Source: CAXBPY01 sp003455275 (GTDB taxonomy: Bacteria > Bacteroidota > Bacteroidia > Chitinophagales > UBA10324). From it: a DNA stretch of 34,973 nt. The translations under genes were made by a program, and so were the position numbers. This document shows positions 26,516 to 32,838 of the stretch, piece by piece; positions within the stretch are counted from its first letter, which is position 1; each line of letters opens with the position of its first letter. A model generated the notes under the pieces. The model was not told the DNA's origin. It saw only the letters and a list, made by a program, of their open reading frames with translations, and did not search any database. The stretch lies in NCBI GenBank assembly GCA_963977675.1, contig CAXBPY010000030.1:1-34973 (forward strand), in the 5' to 3' direction.

Positions 26516-27547
26516 ATGGAACTTGGACTTTACTCATTTGCTGAGCTGCCGCTCAGTGCAGATTCTACGGTAACTCCGCAGCAGCGCCTCGCCCACCTGA
26601 TGGAAGAAATAAAACTCGCAGACGAGCTTGCGCTTGATGTGTATGCAATAGGCGAACATCACCGCCCTGAGTTTCTTGCCTCTGCACCAGCTGTGATTCT
26701 GGGTGCGGCTGCATCGGTTACCAAAAACATTAAACTCAGCAGCGCGGTCACTGTTCTCAGCTCCGATGATCCTGTTCGGGTGTTTCAGCAATTTGCTACG
26801 GTTGACCTGCTTAGTAACGGGCGCGCCGAGATCATGGCAGGACGCGGTTCGTTCATTGAATCTTTTCCGCTATTCGGTTACAACCTGAATGATTACGATG
26901 AACTGTTCTCCGAAAAATTAGAACTGCTTTTAAAGTTGAATGAATCGGAAAAAGTTTCGTGGAGAGGGAATCATCGTGCGGCAATCAACAACCTCGGTGT
27001 CTATCCGCGGCCTGCGAATAAAAAAATTCCAATATGGATTGCCATTGGAGGCACCCCGGAATCCGCAGTGCGTGCAGGTTCTCTCGGGTTACCGATGGCG
27101 CTCGCCATAATTGGCGGAACACCTCAGCAGTTTGTGCCGGTGGTTAATCTGTTTCGCCGCGCTGCTGCTGATGCAGGTCATGATGCAACCAATATCGGGA
27201 TGAGCATTAACTCCCACATGTTCATCGGTGATGATTCTAAGAAAACTGCGGATGAATTTTTTCCGCCCTTCTCTGCTGTAATGGCAAAAATTGGGCGCGA
27301 GCGCGGCTGGCAACCAATGACCCGCGAACAGTATGATTATATGTTGTCACCAAAAGGCGCATTACTGATTGGAAGCCCGCAGCAAGTGATAGATAAAATT
27401 CTTTACGAGCACGAGCTATTTAAGATGAACCGTTTTCTTGCATACATGAGTGTAGGAGCGATGGAGCATATGAAGGTGATGCGTTCAATAGAATTGTTCG
27501 GAACGGTAGTAGCTCCGGCGGTGAGAAAGGCATTAGGAGGTAATTAA
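26516..27547 (+). CDS. LLM class flavin-dependent oxidoreductase (luciferase-like)
   Basis: The 343-residue protein is a bacterial-luciferase-like TIM barrel using reduced FMN. Visible blocks are ELGLYSFAEL at the N terminus, ADELALDVYAIGEHHRPEF (about residues 35-53, the common GEHH motif), ILGAAASVTKNIKLSSAVTVLSSDDPVRVFQQFATVDLLSNGRAEIMAGRG (about 61-111) and PIWIAIGGTPESA. Length and order fit the family well. Substrate is unknown; members range from monooxygenases to F420-dependent reductases, and nothing in the neighbourhood narrows it. The palindrome array begins 4 bp after its stop, so the first repeat lies in its 3' untranslated region. Confidence 0.93.
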   Translation: MELGLYSFAELPLSADSTVTPQQRLAHLMEEIKLADELALDVYAIGEHHRPEFLASAPAVILGAAASVTKNIKLSSAVTVLSSDDPVRVFQQFATVDLLSNGRAEIMAGRGSFIESFPLFGYNLNDYDELFSEKLELLLKLNESEKVSWRGNHRAAINNLGVYPRPANKKIPIWIAIGGTPESAVRAGSLGLPMALAIIGGTPQQFVPVVNLFRRAAADAGHDATNIGMSINSHMFIGDDSKKTADEFFPPFSAVMAKIGRERGWQPMTREQYDYMLSPKGALLIGSPQQVIDKILYEHELFKMNRFLAYMSVGAMEHMKVMRSIELFGTVVAPAVRKALGGN

Positions 27548-27551
27548 GAGA

Positions 27552-28060
27552 TTGTCCCATAGGGACAAGAAATTGGTAGAAGAAAAACCAAACAATAACG
27601 CGGCGTCCCTTAGGTACGCAACCACATCGGCGAAAATTCATTTCGTTCATTGTTGTGTCCCTACGGGACACCAATTTATTCATAACAATTATTGCTACCG
27701 ATTTTTTGTCCCTCCGGGACATCAAGTGCCGCGAAAAAATTTGTCGCGTAGCGACAAGATATTGATAGAAGCAAAATCGAATCATCAATCACAGTGAAAA
27801 AATTTGTCGCATAGCGACAAGATATTGGTAGAAGAAAAATCGGAGAATTATGCGGCGTCCCGTAGGGATGCAACTTTATTCGCGCAAAATCATTTCGCTC
27901 ATTGTTGTGTCCCTATGGGACACCATTTTGTTCCATGCAATTGTTGCTACCAACATTTTGTTCCTACGGAACAACATGGGCGTTTATCAATCGTGTCCCA
28001 TAGGGACAAGATATCGGTAGAAAAAAAATCGGACAATTATGAGGCGTCCCGTAGGGACGC
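27552..28060. repeat. Array of eleven short palindromes with fixed spacing (REP-like)
   Basis: Palindromes start at 27552, 27603, 27655, 27706, 27741, 27804, 27855, 27907, 27958, 27993 and 28044. Each has arms of 5-7 bp and a 3-nt loop, for example TTGTCCCATAGGGACAA and GCGTCCCGTAGGGACGC. Their offsets in 27552-27803 (0, 51, 103, 154, 189) recur exactly in 27804-28055, so the block is a 252-bp tandem duplication without indels, though with many substitutions. The copies at 27741 and 27804 share about 47 bp with few differences, 63 bp apart. Several units carry a GGTAG element about 7-10 nt from the hairpin. The array fills the whole gap between the LLM gene stop and the transposase gene. Open frames across it are repeat by-products. 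Confidence 0.9.
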
Positions 28061-28091
28061 AACCTTATACCGGCATTCTAAATATGTATCG

Positions 28092-28526
28092 TTAATCATA
28101 TTCAATTTCAAATTTGTTGAGGAACTCTAAATACTCTTCCGCAAATGTTTTTTTCTGATGATGCAATTCCTGATTTTGAATATATCTGATCACATCAGGC
28201 ACTTGCGATTTACTGTAAGAGAAGGCGCCATAACCTTCCTGCCACTCAAACTTTCCTTTTACTAATTTATTTTGATTTATCCATTTCGAAGAATCTCCCT
28301 TTACATCTTGCATCAGTTCAGAAATAGATTGCGAAGGTCTTAACCCGACAAGCAAATGAATATGGTCGGGCATCCCGTTTATTGCAAGCAATTTGTGATT
28401 ATGGTTTTGAACAATTCCTGTGATGTATTTATAGAGTTCATCTTTCCACCGAGATTGAATTAATCCTTCGCGATACTTCACTGCGAAAACAAATTGTAAA
28501 TGAATTTGTGTGTATGTGTTTGCCAT
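28092..28526 (-). CDS. IS200-like HUH transposase, REP-associated type, with premature stop near the C terminus
   Basis: The 144-residue product is a Y1 (HUH) single-strand transposase. It has MANTYTQIHLQFVFAVKYR at the N terminus, the metal-binding HIH motif in GMPDHIHLLVGL (His55, His57), SKWINQ, GKFEWQEGYGAFSYSKSQ, and the catalytic Tyr115 in DVIRYIQNQELHHQKK. ATG 28526 is taken because homologues begin at MANTYTQ; ATG 28538 adds four residues. The protein stops at FEIEYD. The next codons in frame after the TAA read RYIFRMPV and then a second stop. Relatives, from memory, often continue YDERYIF, so a single GAA-to-TAA change probably cut off about 9 residues. All catalytic residues remain. 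Location between hairpin units fits a transposase acting on them. Confidence 0.88.
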   Translation of the reverse strand: MANTYTQIHLQFVFAVKYREGLIQSRWKDELYKYITGIVQNHNHKLLAINGMPDHIHLLVGLRPSQSISELMQDVKGDSSKWINQNKLVKGKFEWQEGYGAFSYSKSQVPDVIRYIQNQELHHQKKTFAEEYLEFLNKFEIEYD

Positions 28527-28542
28527 TTCTGAATTCATTTCA

Positions 28543-28602
28543 TCCCTACGGGAGGTGGTTTGAATAAATTTTTTTCTACCAATATAAATTCCCTAACGGG
28601 AA
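28543..28602 (-). repeat. Inverted repeat unit between the transposase and arsC
   Basis: Two palindromes, TCCCTACGGGA (28543-28553) and TTCCCTAACGGGAA (28589-28602), with TTTTTCTACCAATAT between them. This is the unit of 27993-28060 in opposite orientation. The outer palindrome contains the arsC stop codon (28593-28595) and its last two sense codons. Confidence 0.8.
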
Positions 28603-29033
28603 TAATTCATCTCCATCAGAAACTTCTTTATTGCGCTCCGGATTTCATCCCGAACACCGCGGGTGAAGTTGAGTTTCTCTTCATCGCTACCTTTGTATGA
28701 AGATGGATCTGCAAAACTCCAATGAAGTTTAGTATGCTTCCCAGGAAAAATGGGGCAGCGTTCTGCGCTCGCTTCATCGCAAACGGTGATTACAAAATCG
28801 AACGAGCGATTGTCGTGAACCAAGTCGTCAGCCAACTGAGTCGGGTTGTTGGAAATATCTATTCCTTCTTCCATCATCGCTCGCACAGCAAAAGGATTCA
28901 GTTTTCCTGATTCGAGTCCTGCGCTCTCTACATGAAATTTTTCTCCTCCATATTTTTTCAAATAAGCTTCCGCCATTTGACTCCTTGCGGAGTTATGAAT
29001 ACACAAGAACAACACTTTGATTTTTGAATTCAT
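28593..29033 (-). CDS. arsC: Arsenate reductase, thioredoxin-type (low-molecular-weight phosphatase fold)
   Basis: ArsC reduces arsenate to arsenite in the cytosol with a three-cysteine relay, usually recharged by thioredoxin. The 146-residue protein has the phosphatase loop CIHNSARSQ (Cys11, Arg17), the second and third relay cysteines Cys85 (TVCDEA) and Cys93 (ERCPIFPG), and the catalytic DPS (Asp109) in HWSFADPS. It is the last gene of the arsenic operon, 3 bp after the lipoprotein gene. Its final residues (SerArg) and stop codon lie inside a mobile palindrome, so the natural C terminus has probably been replaced by a few bases of repeat; the catalytic part is intact. Confidence 0.95.
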   Translation of the reverse strand: MNSKIKVLFLCIHNSARSQMAEAYLKKYGGEKFHVESAGLESGKLNPFAVRAMMEEGIDISNNPTQLADDLVHDNRSFDFVITVCDEASAERCPIFPGKHTKLHWSFADPSSYKGSDEEKLNFTRGVRDEIRSAIKKFLMEMNYSR

Positions 29034-29036
29034 AAA

Positions 29037-29474
29037 TCAAAGATTCATTTCGTCAGAGATAAAATTCTTTGCATCCTGCGGACCAGTGAGTGTAAGCCAC
29101 ACGGCACTTGTATCTCCTGTTAGTTGCAAGTTGAAAGTAAAAAATCCACAGCACTGCCTTTCTGATTTTATGAAATCAGTAAGTTCATCAATCGTTTTAT
29201 CGTTCCCTGCAAAACGGAACGAGTAGCCATTCTTTAACTCTTTTTTTTCGAGCACTTGTTTTTTCAGTGAGGCAAGCACAGTAGCTTTTCGTTCTCGCAA
29301 TTCAGGAGAAGTGAGTTTGCACACGAGTTTATTGCTCTCTGGTTTCTTGCAGCAAGTGTCCGTGCATTTGTCTGTGGCGTTTGTGGCTTGCATTTTTTTA
29401 TCCGGCTGCTGATTACATGACGCTACAGTGATTGCCGTTGCAATCACGAGCGTTAAGAGTTGAATTGGTTTCAT
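29037..29474 (-). CDS. Cys-rich lipoprotein of the arsenic operon
   Basis: The 145-residue product has a lipoprotein signal (VASC, Cys20), so it should be anchored in the envelope. The mature part carries Cys37, the pair Cys41-Cys42, Cys52 and the pair Cys108-Cys109 in SERQCCGFFTFNLQL. The segment after it (WLTLTGPQDAKNFISDEM) resembles small soluble proteins found beside mer and ars genes, here with an added lipoprotein signal. I do not know a named family with an assigned function. Thiol pairs and operon position suggest binding of arsenite or another thiophilic metal at the periplasmic or outer membrane face; this is inference. It lies 3 bp before arsC and 39 bp after arsI. Confidence 0.8.
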   Translation of the reverse strand: MKPIQLLTLVIATAITVASCNQQPDKKMQATNATDKCTDTCCKKPESNKLVCKLTSPELRERKATVLASLKKQVLEKKELKNGYSFRFAGNDKTIDELTDFIKSERQCCGFFTFNLQLTGDTSAVWLTLTGPQDAKNFISDEMNL

Positions 29475-29513
29475 TGCTCGAAATTATTTGTTTCAGTTTT
29501 GACAAATCAGTTT

Positions 29514-29990
29514 TCAGCAGCAAGCACTTGGAGTTGCTTCAGCATTTTTCTTTTCAGCAGATGTGCAACACACAGCTGCTTCGCTCATTTCATAATGCGG
29601 GTCGTTGAACTCTGCATCTTCATGAAAGTAATACACTTCCCATTGCACGCCATCCGGATCAGTTGCCCAAAATTTATCCTGCTTTGCATAGCAACAGTTG
29701 GTTCCTTTTTCTTCTTTAGAAACAATGTTTTTCTTTTTCGCTTCCCAGAGTTTGATGTTAAGGTCTTCGACTGTTTCAACCTGGAATCCAAGGTGACCAA
29801 AGTTTTGCTGCACTCTCTCTTTGTTCTCTACGAACGAGATAATCAGCGAAGGATTTTCTAACAAATATTTCACATAAGCTGGTTTCACTTTCACCGGCTC
29901 CGCACCGAAAAAGAAATTGTAGAATTCGATTGACTTTGAAAGGTCACTCACATATAAGCTTACATGCATGCGCGGAAATGAATTTGTCAT
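29514..29990 (-). CDS. arsI: ArsI/CadI family metalloenzyme (vicinal oxygen chelate fold)
   Basis: ArsI is an Fe(II) dioxygenase that cleaves the carbon-arsenic bond of methylarsenite; CadI relatives respond to cadmium. The 158-residue protein has the fold's metal ligands at His9 (MHVSLYVSDL), His66 (FGHLGFQV) and Glu118 (WEVYYF). It has the vicinal pair Cys99-Cys100 (TNCCYAKQDKFWATDPDG), which binds the arsenical in characterised ArsI. The tail adds two more pairs, Cys141-Cys142 and Cys157-Cys158. The symbol is given by family and context; activity on organoarsenicals is not proved. It sits between the acetyltransferase and lipoprotein genes in the arsenic operon. Confidence 0.88.
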   Translation of the reverse strand: MTNSFPRMHVSLYVSDLSKSIEFYNFFFGAEPVKVKPAYVKYLLENPSLIISFVENKERVQQNFGHLGFQVETVEDLNIKLWEAKKKNIVSKEEKGTNCCYAKQDKFWATDPDGVQWEVYYFHEDAEFNDPHYEMSEAAVCCTSAEKKNAEATPSACC

Positions 29991-30008
29991 TTGATTTTAT
30001 TTTAATTG

Positions 30009-30497
30009 TTAATGATTTTTACTTTCTGATTCACGCTTCGAAAGACATGAATTGAAAGAATTTTTATCGTCTCCCGAATGAAGTTTCTTTATAAAATGAT
30101 AACCCACTACTTCATATCCTTGCTTTTTCCAGAAGCGCGCACCGTCCTCGTTTACAATTCTGGCATTCAATTCTGAAGTAAGGCAACCCTGCTCAATTGC
30201 ATATTCGTGAATCCGGTTCATCATCAGTTCTCCTACTCCCTTATTCCTGAAATCAGGATGCACCACCACATTGTCAGGTTCAATGTGTTTGCCTGCGTAT
30301 ATCTTGTTCAGTATCCATAGACCTGAGATTGCTATTAGTTGATTATCCGAATAAACTCCAACACACTGGTAGTTTGAAATTCTGATTTCATGCAGTCGCT
30401 TCTCAATTACTTCAAATGAGATTTCAGGATTCAGTATTTTAAGCAGAGGAATGATGCTGTCAAGTTTTTCAGCCGGAATGATTTCTACATTAAACAT
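30009..30497 (-). CDS. GNAT family N-acetyltransferase in the arsenic operon
   Basis: The 162-residue protein has the GNAT fold: a central VVVHPDFRNKGVGELMMNRI with the acetyl-CoA loop RNKGVG (about residues 84-89), and the closing EDGARFWKKQGYEVVGYHFIKKL. A polar, Ser-rich tail follows. ArsN-type acetyltransferases that detoxify arsinothricin occur in ars operons, but GNAT proteins are too diverse to assign the substrate from this. ATG 30497 is taken, 2 bp after the arsR stop; ATG 30509, which overlaps the arsR end, would add four residues. Either start implies tight coupling to arsR. Confidence 0.88.
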   Translation of the reverse strand: MFNVEIIPAEKLDSIIPLLKILNPEISFEVIEKRLHEIRISNYQCVGVYSDNQLIAISGLWILNKIYAGKHIEPDNVVVHPDFRNKGVGELMMNRIHEYAIEQGCLTSELNARIVNEDGARFWKKQGYEVVGYHFIKKLHSGDDKNSFNSCLSKRESESKNH

Positions 30498-30499
30498 GG

Positions 30500-30832
30500 T
30501 TAGCAACATTTGGGATTATTGGAATTGGTCTTTGTAAAAAATCCATTGAAGATTTTCTCGAACCGCTCAAATGTTTTCCAGTTGATGCAGTAGCAGGATT
30601 TAGCGCCGTCCACGGTTCCCTTAATGAGTTCGGCTTTCAATAATTCTTTCAAATGCTGCGACACGGTGCTTTGCGCGAGCGGCAACACTTCCACTATCTC
30701 GCCACAGATACAGGTTTCGCGCTTCGCTATTTCTTTCAGGATTGCCACCCGCGCAGGATGCGAGATTGCATTGGCGAAATCCGACAGCTCATTTTCCTTT
30801 TGGGTGAATTCATCTTTCTTGTTGAAAGCCAT
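30500..30832 (-). CDS. arsR: ArsR/SmtB family arsenite-responsive repressor
   Basis: The 110-residue winged-helix protein has FANAISHPARVAILKEIAKRETCICGEI (about residues 19-46). Its Cys41-x-Cys43 pair sits at the place of the ELCVC arsenite site of classical ArsR. The recognition helix is LAQSTVSQHLKELLKAELI (about 52-70). A further Cys80-x-Cys82 and a terminal Cys109-Cys110 could complete a thiol site. Arsenite binding would release it from the operator next to its own promoter and switch on the five-gene operon. The ATG at 30832 is preferred to a TTG seven codons upstream, which would lie within the promoter and operator. Confidence 0.93.
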   Translation of the reverse strand: MAFNKKDEFTQKENELSDFANAISHPARVAILKEIAKRETCICGEIVEVLPLAQSTVSQHLKELLKAELIKGTVDGAKSCYCINWKTFERFEKIFNGFFTKTNSNNPKCC

Positions 30833-30847
30833 TTCTTTTATCTTATA

Positions 30848-30878
30848 TCGCAAATATACGATTAATAAAATATTGCGA
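30848..30878 (-). promoter_or_regulatory. Probable ArsR operator
   Basis: An inverted repeat TCGCAAATAT (30848-30857) / ATATTGCGA (30870-30878), differing by one extra A, with a 12-bp spacer. It covers the -7 box and spacer of the ars promoter, where a repressor would block RNA polymerase. Confidence 0.6.
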
Positions 30879-30883
30879 CCAAA
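30851..30883 (-). promoter_or_regulatory. Promoter of the arsenic operon
   Basis: On the - strand TTTG (30883-30880), a 21-bp spacer and TATATTTG (30858-30851), an exact fit to the Bacteroidota TTTG / TAnnTTTG promoter. It would give a leader of about 13-15 nt before the arsR ATG. Confidence 0.7.
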
Positions 30884-30908
30884 TTTTGTTTTAAGAATCT
30901 ATCAACTC

Positions 30909-31034
30909 ATGTATCAAAATAAGAATTCGATGCAACCCGATACTATTTCGCAAGTAAGAAAAGATTATCCAATCAAACTGTTTACTAATTTTTTCATTGA
31001 AACTATTCCATCCGCTTCATGGTTTTACATTTGA
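30909..31034 (+). CDS. Small open frame divergent from arsR, doubtful
   Basis: A 41-codon frame (MYQNKNSMQPDTISQ to ASWFYI) runs away from arsR and could share its operator. I recognise no family. It has no signal peptide, and a second ATG seven codons in is equally possible. It may be a genuine small protein, the remnant of a lost arsenic gene, or chance. No -7 box of good quality was found for it on this strand. Confidence 0.22.
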   Translation: MYQNKNSMQPDTISQVRKDYPIKLFTNFFIETIPSASWFYI

Positions 31035-31062
31035 TTCTCATAAGAGCAATCAGCGGTTTACT

Positions 31063-31089
31063 AATAACGAATAACAAATAACTAATAAC
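31063..31089 (+). repeat. Heptamer tract directly before the thiolase start
   Basis: Four tandem copies of AATAACn in exact 7-nt steps (31063, 31070, 31077, 31084) end on the base before the TTG start codon. Loss or gain of a unit would change the leader by 7 nt. A decayed tract of the same kind lies after secA (4949-4976) on the other strand. Confidence 0.7.
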
Positions 31090-32268
31090 TTGAATCAAGA
31101 AGCATACATCGTTGCGGGATTGCGTACCGCAGTAGGTAAAGCAAAGAAGGGAGGATTCCGATTCACCCGTCCGGATGATCTGGCAGTAGAAACCATTCGC
31201 CAATTACTCGCTACTGTTCCACAGTTAGAGCCGGAGCATGTTGATGATTTGATTGTTGGCAATGCAGTGCCCGAAGCCGAGCAGGGATTACAGATTGGTC
31301 GCATGATATCAGTGCGCGCGCTTCCCATGAATGTTCCCGGCATGACAGTGAATCGCTATTGCGCAAGCGGATTAGAAACCATTGCAATTGCAACTGCAAA
31401 AATTCGTGCCGGCATGGCTGATTGCATTATTGCCGGTGGAACAGAAAGTATGTCGCTCGTGCCTACTGTTGGGTGGAAAACAGTTCCCAACTTTACTGTT
31501 TCGAAATCTACCCCGGAATATTATTTAAGTATGGGACTGACTGCAGAAGCTGTGGCTCACGAATACAATGTCACTCGCGAAGAACAGGATATTTTTTCTT
31601 ATGAGAGTCATAAGAAAGCAGTGAAGGCAATCAATAATGGATATTTCAAAAATCAGATTGCTCCGATTTCCGTTGAAGAAGTTTCAATCAATGAAAAGGG
31701 AAAACGAGAATTGAAAACTTTTGTAGTGGATACAGATGAAGGTCCGCGTGCTGATACTTCACTCGAAGCATTGAACAAACTGAAACCTGTATTTGCTGCC
31801 GGCGGAAGTGTGACAGCAGGTAACTCTTCTCAAACATCTGATGGTGCTGCATTCACCATCGTAATGAGCGAGCGAATGGTGAAGCATTACAACCTTACAC
31901 CAATTGCGCGCCTGGTGAGTTGTGCGAGCGCAGGTGTGCATCCGCGCATTATGGGCATTGGTCCAGTGGAAGCAGTTCCACTTGCACTAAAGCAAGCAGG
32001 CATGAATTTAACTGCAATTGATTTAATCGAACTTAATGAAGCATTTGCTTCGCAAGCCATCGCCGTGATTCGAAAGTTAGGAATGAATAACGAAATTGTA
32101 AATGTGAATGGCGGCGCGATTGCGCTCGGTCATCCATTAGGTTGCTCTGGCGCCAAACTTACCATTCAACTCATTCACGAATTAAAACGGAGAAATAAAA
32201 AGCGGGGAATAGTGACGGCGTGTGTTGGCGGCGGACAAGGAATTGCCGGAGTAATTGAACTTGTATAA
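31090..32268 (+). CDS. Acetyl-CoA acyltransferase (thiolase)
   Basis: Thiolases join or split acyl-CoA and acetyl-CoA in fatty acid breakdown or acetoacetyl-CoA synthesis. The 392-residue protein has the acyl-enzyme Cys91 in VNRYCASGLETIAIA, GGTESMS, the His348 box ALGHPLGCSGA and the second active Cys378 in ACVGGGQG. The start is TTG: a stop codon lies in frame at 31072-31074, no ATG or GTG falls between it and the TTG, and family homology (EAYIVAGLRTAVGK) begins three residues after it. Whether it is degradative (FadA-like) or biosynthetic cannot be told; no fadB or other pathway gene is adjacent, so no symbol is given. It converges with the ribosomal operon. Confidence 0.94.
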   Translation: MNQEAYIVAGLRTAVGKAKKGGFRFTRPDDLAVETIRQLLATVPQLEPEHVDDLIVGNAVPEAEQGLQIGRMISVRALPMNVPGMTVNRYCASGLETIAIATAKIRAGMADCIIAGGTESMSLVPTVGWKTVPNFTVSKSTPEYYLSMGLTAEAVAHEYNVTREEQDIFSYESHKKAVKAINNGYFKNQIAPISVEEVSINEKGKRELKTFVVDTDEGPRADTSLEALNKLKPVFAAGGSVTAGNSSQTSDGAAFTIVMSERMVKHYNLTPIARLVSCASAGVHPRIMGIGPVEAVPLALKQAGMNLTAIDLIELNEAFASQAIAVIRKLGMNNEIVNVNGGAIALGHPLGCSGAKLTIQLIHELKRRNKKRGIVTACVGGGQGIAGVIELV

Positions 32269-32300
32269 AAAAATGCTCCGATGAAAATCACCGGAGCATT
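32267..32300 (-). terminator. Terminator of the alpha ribosomal operon
   Basis: On the - strand AATGCTCCG pairs with CGGAGCATT (9 bp, 11-nt loop), followed by seven T. It overlaps the thiolase stop on the other strand and may also slow transcription from that side. Confidence 0.88.
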
Positions 32301-32325
32301 ACCAAAATTTTTTATTGGTTAAATA

Positions 32326-32802
32326 TTATACTGTCTTTTCTTCTTTTGATTCTGAAGTCTTTTTGCTTGCTCCGCGGCGTGTGCGTTTTTTTGGTGCTTC
32401 AACAGCAGCAGATGTTCCAGCGCTTGCACCTTTGCCAGGATTCAAACTAAAATCTACTAACTCAATCAAAGCCATCTCAGCAGCATCTCCACGGCGGGGT
32501 GCTACTTTGATAATACGGGTATAACCACCGGGGCGAGTTCCTACTTTAGGTCCAACCACATCAAACAAATTCTGAATAGCAACTTTATCTTTCAAATAGG
32601 AGAATGCAATTCGGCGATTGTGAGTATTGTTATCTTTTGATCGGGTTATCAATGGCTCAATGTAAGTGCGTAATGCACGGGCTTTTGCCTTAGTTGTGAA
32701 AATGTGTTTATGCTCAAGAAGAGAATTCGCCATGTTCATAAGCAATGCCTTGCGATGCGAAGCTGTTCTTCCTAAATGATTAACTTTATGTCCGTGTCTC
32801 AT
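32326..32802 (-). CDS. rplQ: 50S ribosomal protein L17
   Basis: The 158-residue protein begins MRHGHKVNHLGRTASHRKALL, the conserved L17 start, and has the EPLITRSKDN and VGPKVGTRPGGYTRI blocks. Residues about 118-158 form a low-complexity Ala/Lys/Ser tail, longer than in E. coli (127 residues) but usual in Bacteroidota. It is the last gene of the alpha operon, 36 bp after rpoA, and is followed by a terminator. Confidence 0.98.
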   Translation of the reverse strand: MRHGHKVNHLGRTASHRKALLMNMANSLLEHKHIFTTKAKARALRTYIEPLITRSKDNNTHNRRIAFSYLKDKVAIQNLFDVVGPKVGTRPGGYTRIIKVAPRRGDAAEMALIELVDFSLNPGKGASAGTSAAVEAPKKRTRRGASKKTSESKEEKTV

Positions 32803-32838
32803 ACTTACAATTTCAAAATTTCTGAATTAAATATTTTC

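Larger units (their letters stand above)
27993..28602 (-). mobile_element. Putative RAYT / IS200-like element with inverted two-hairpin ends
   Basis: The transposase gene is bracketed by matching units in opposite orientation. On the left: hairpin 27993, ATATCGGTAGAAAAAAAATC, hairpin 28044. On the right, read on the - strand: hairpin 28602-28589, ATATTGGTAGAAAAAAATTT, hairpin 28553-28543. Centre-to-centre hairpin spacing is about 51 and 48 bp. This gives an element of about 610 bp with terminal inverted hairpin units. Boundaries are inferred from symmetry, since the left unit also belongs to the longer array. No target-site duplication is expected for HUH transposases. Confidence 0.6.

Noticed and set aside
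27552..28060. CRISPR array
   Set aside because: The periodic units are short palindromes with related flanks, not identical repeats with unique spacers, and no cas genes are nearby.
27420..28130. Several open frames of 60-120 codons on both strands across the palindrome array
   Set aside because: They consist of translated repeats (SHRDK, CCVPTGH and similar) and stay open only because unit spacings happen to be multiples of three; they show no domain, signal or start region.
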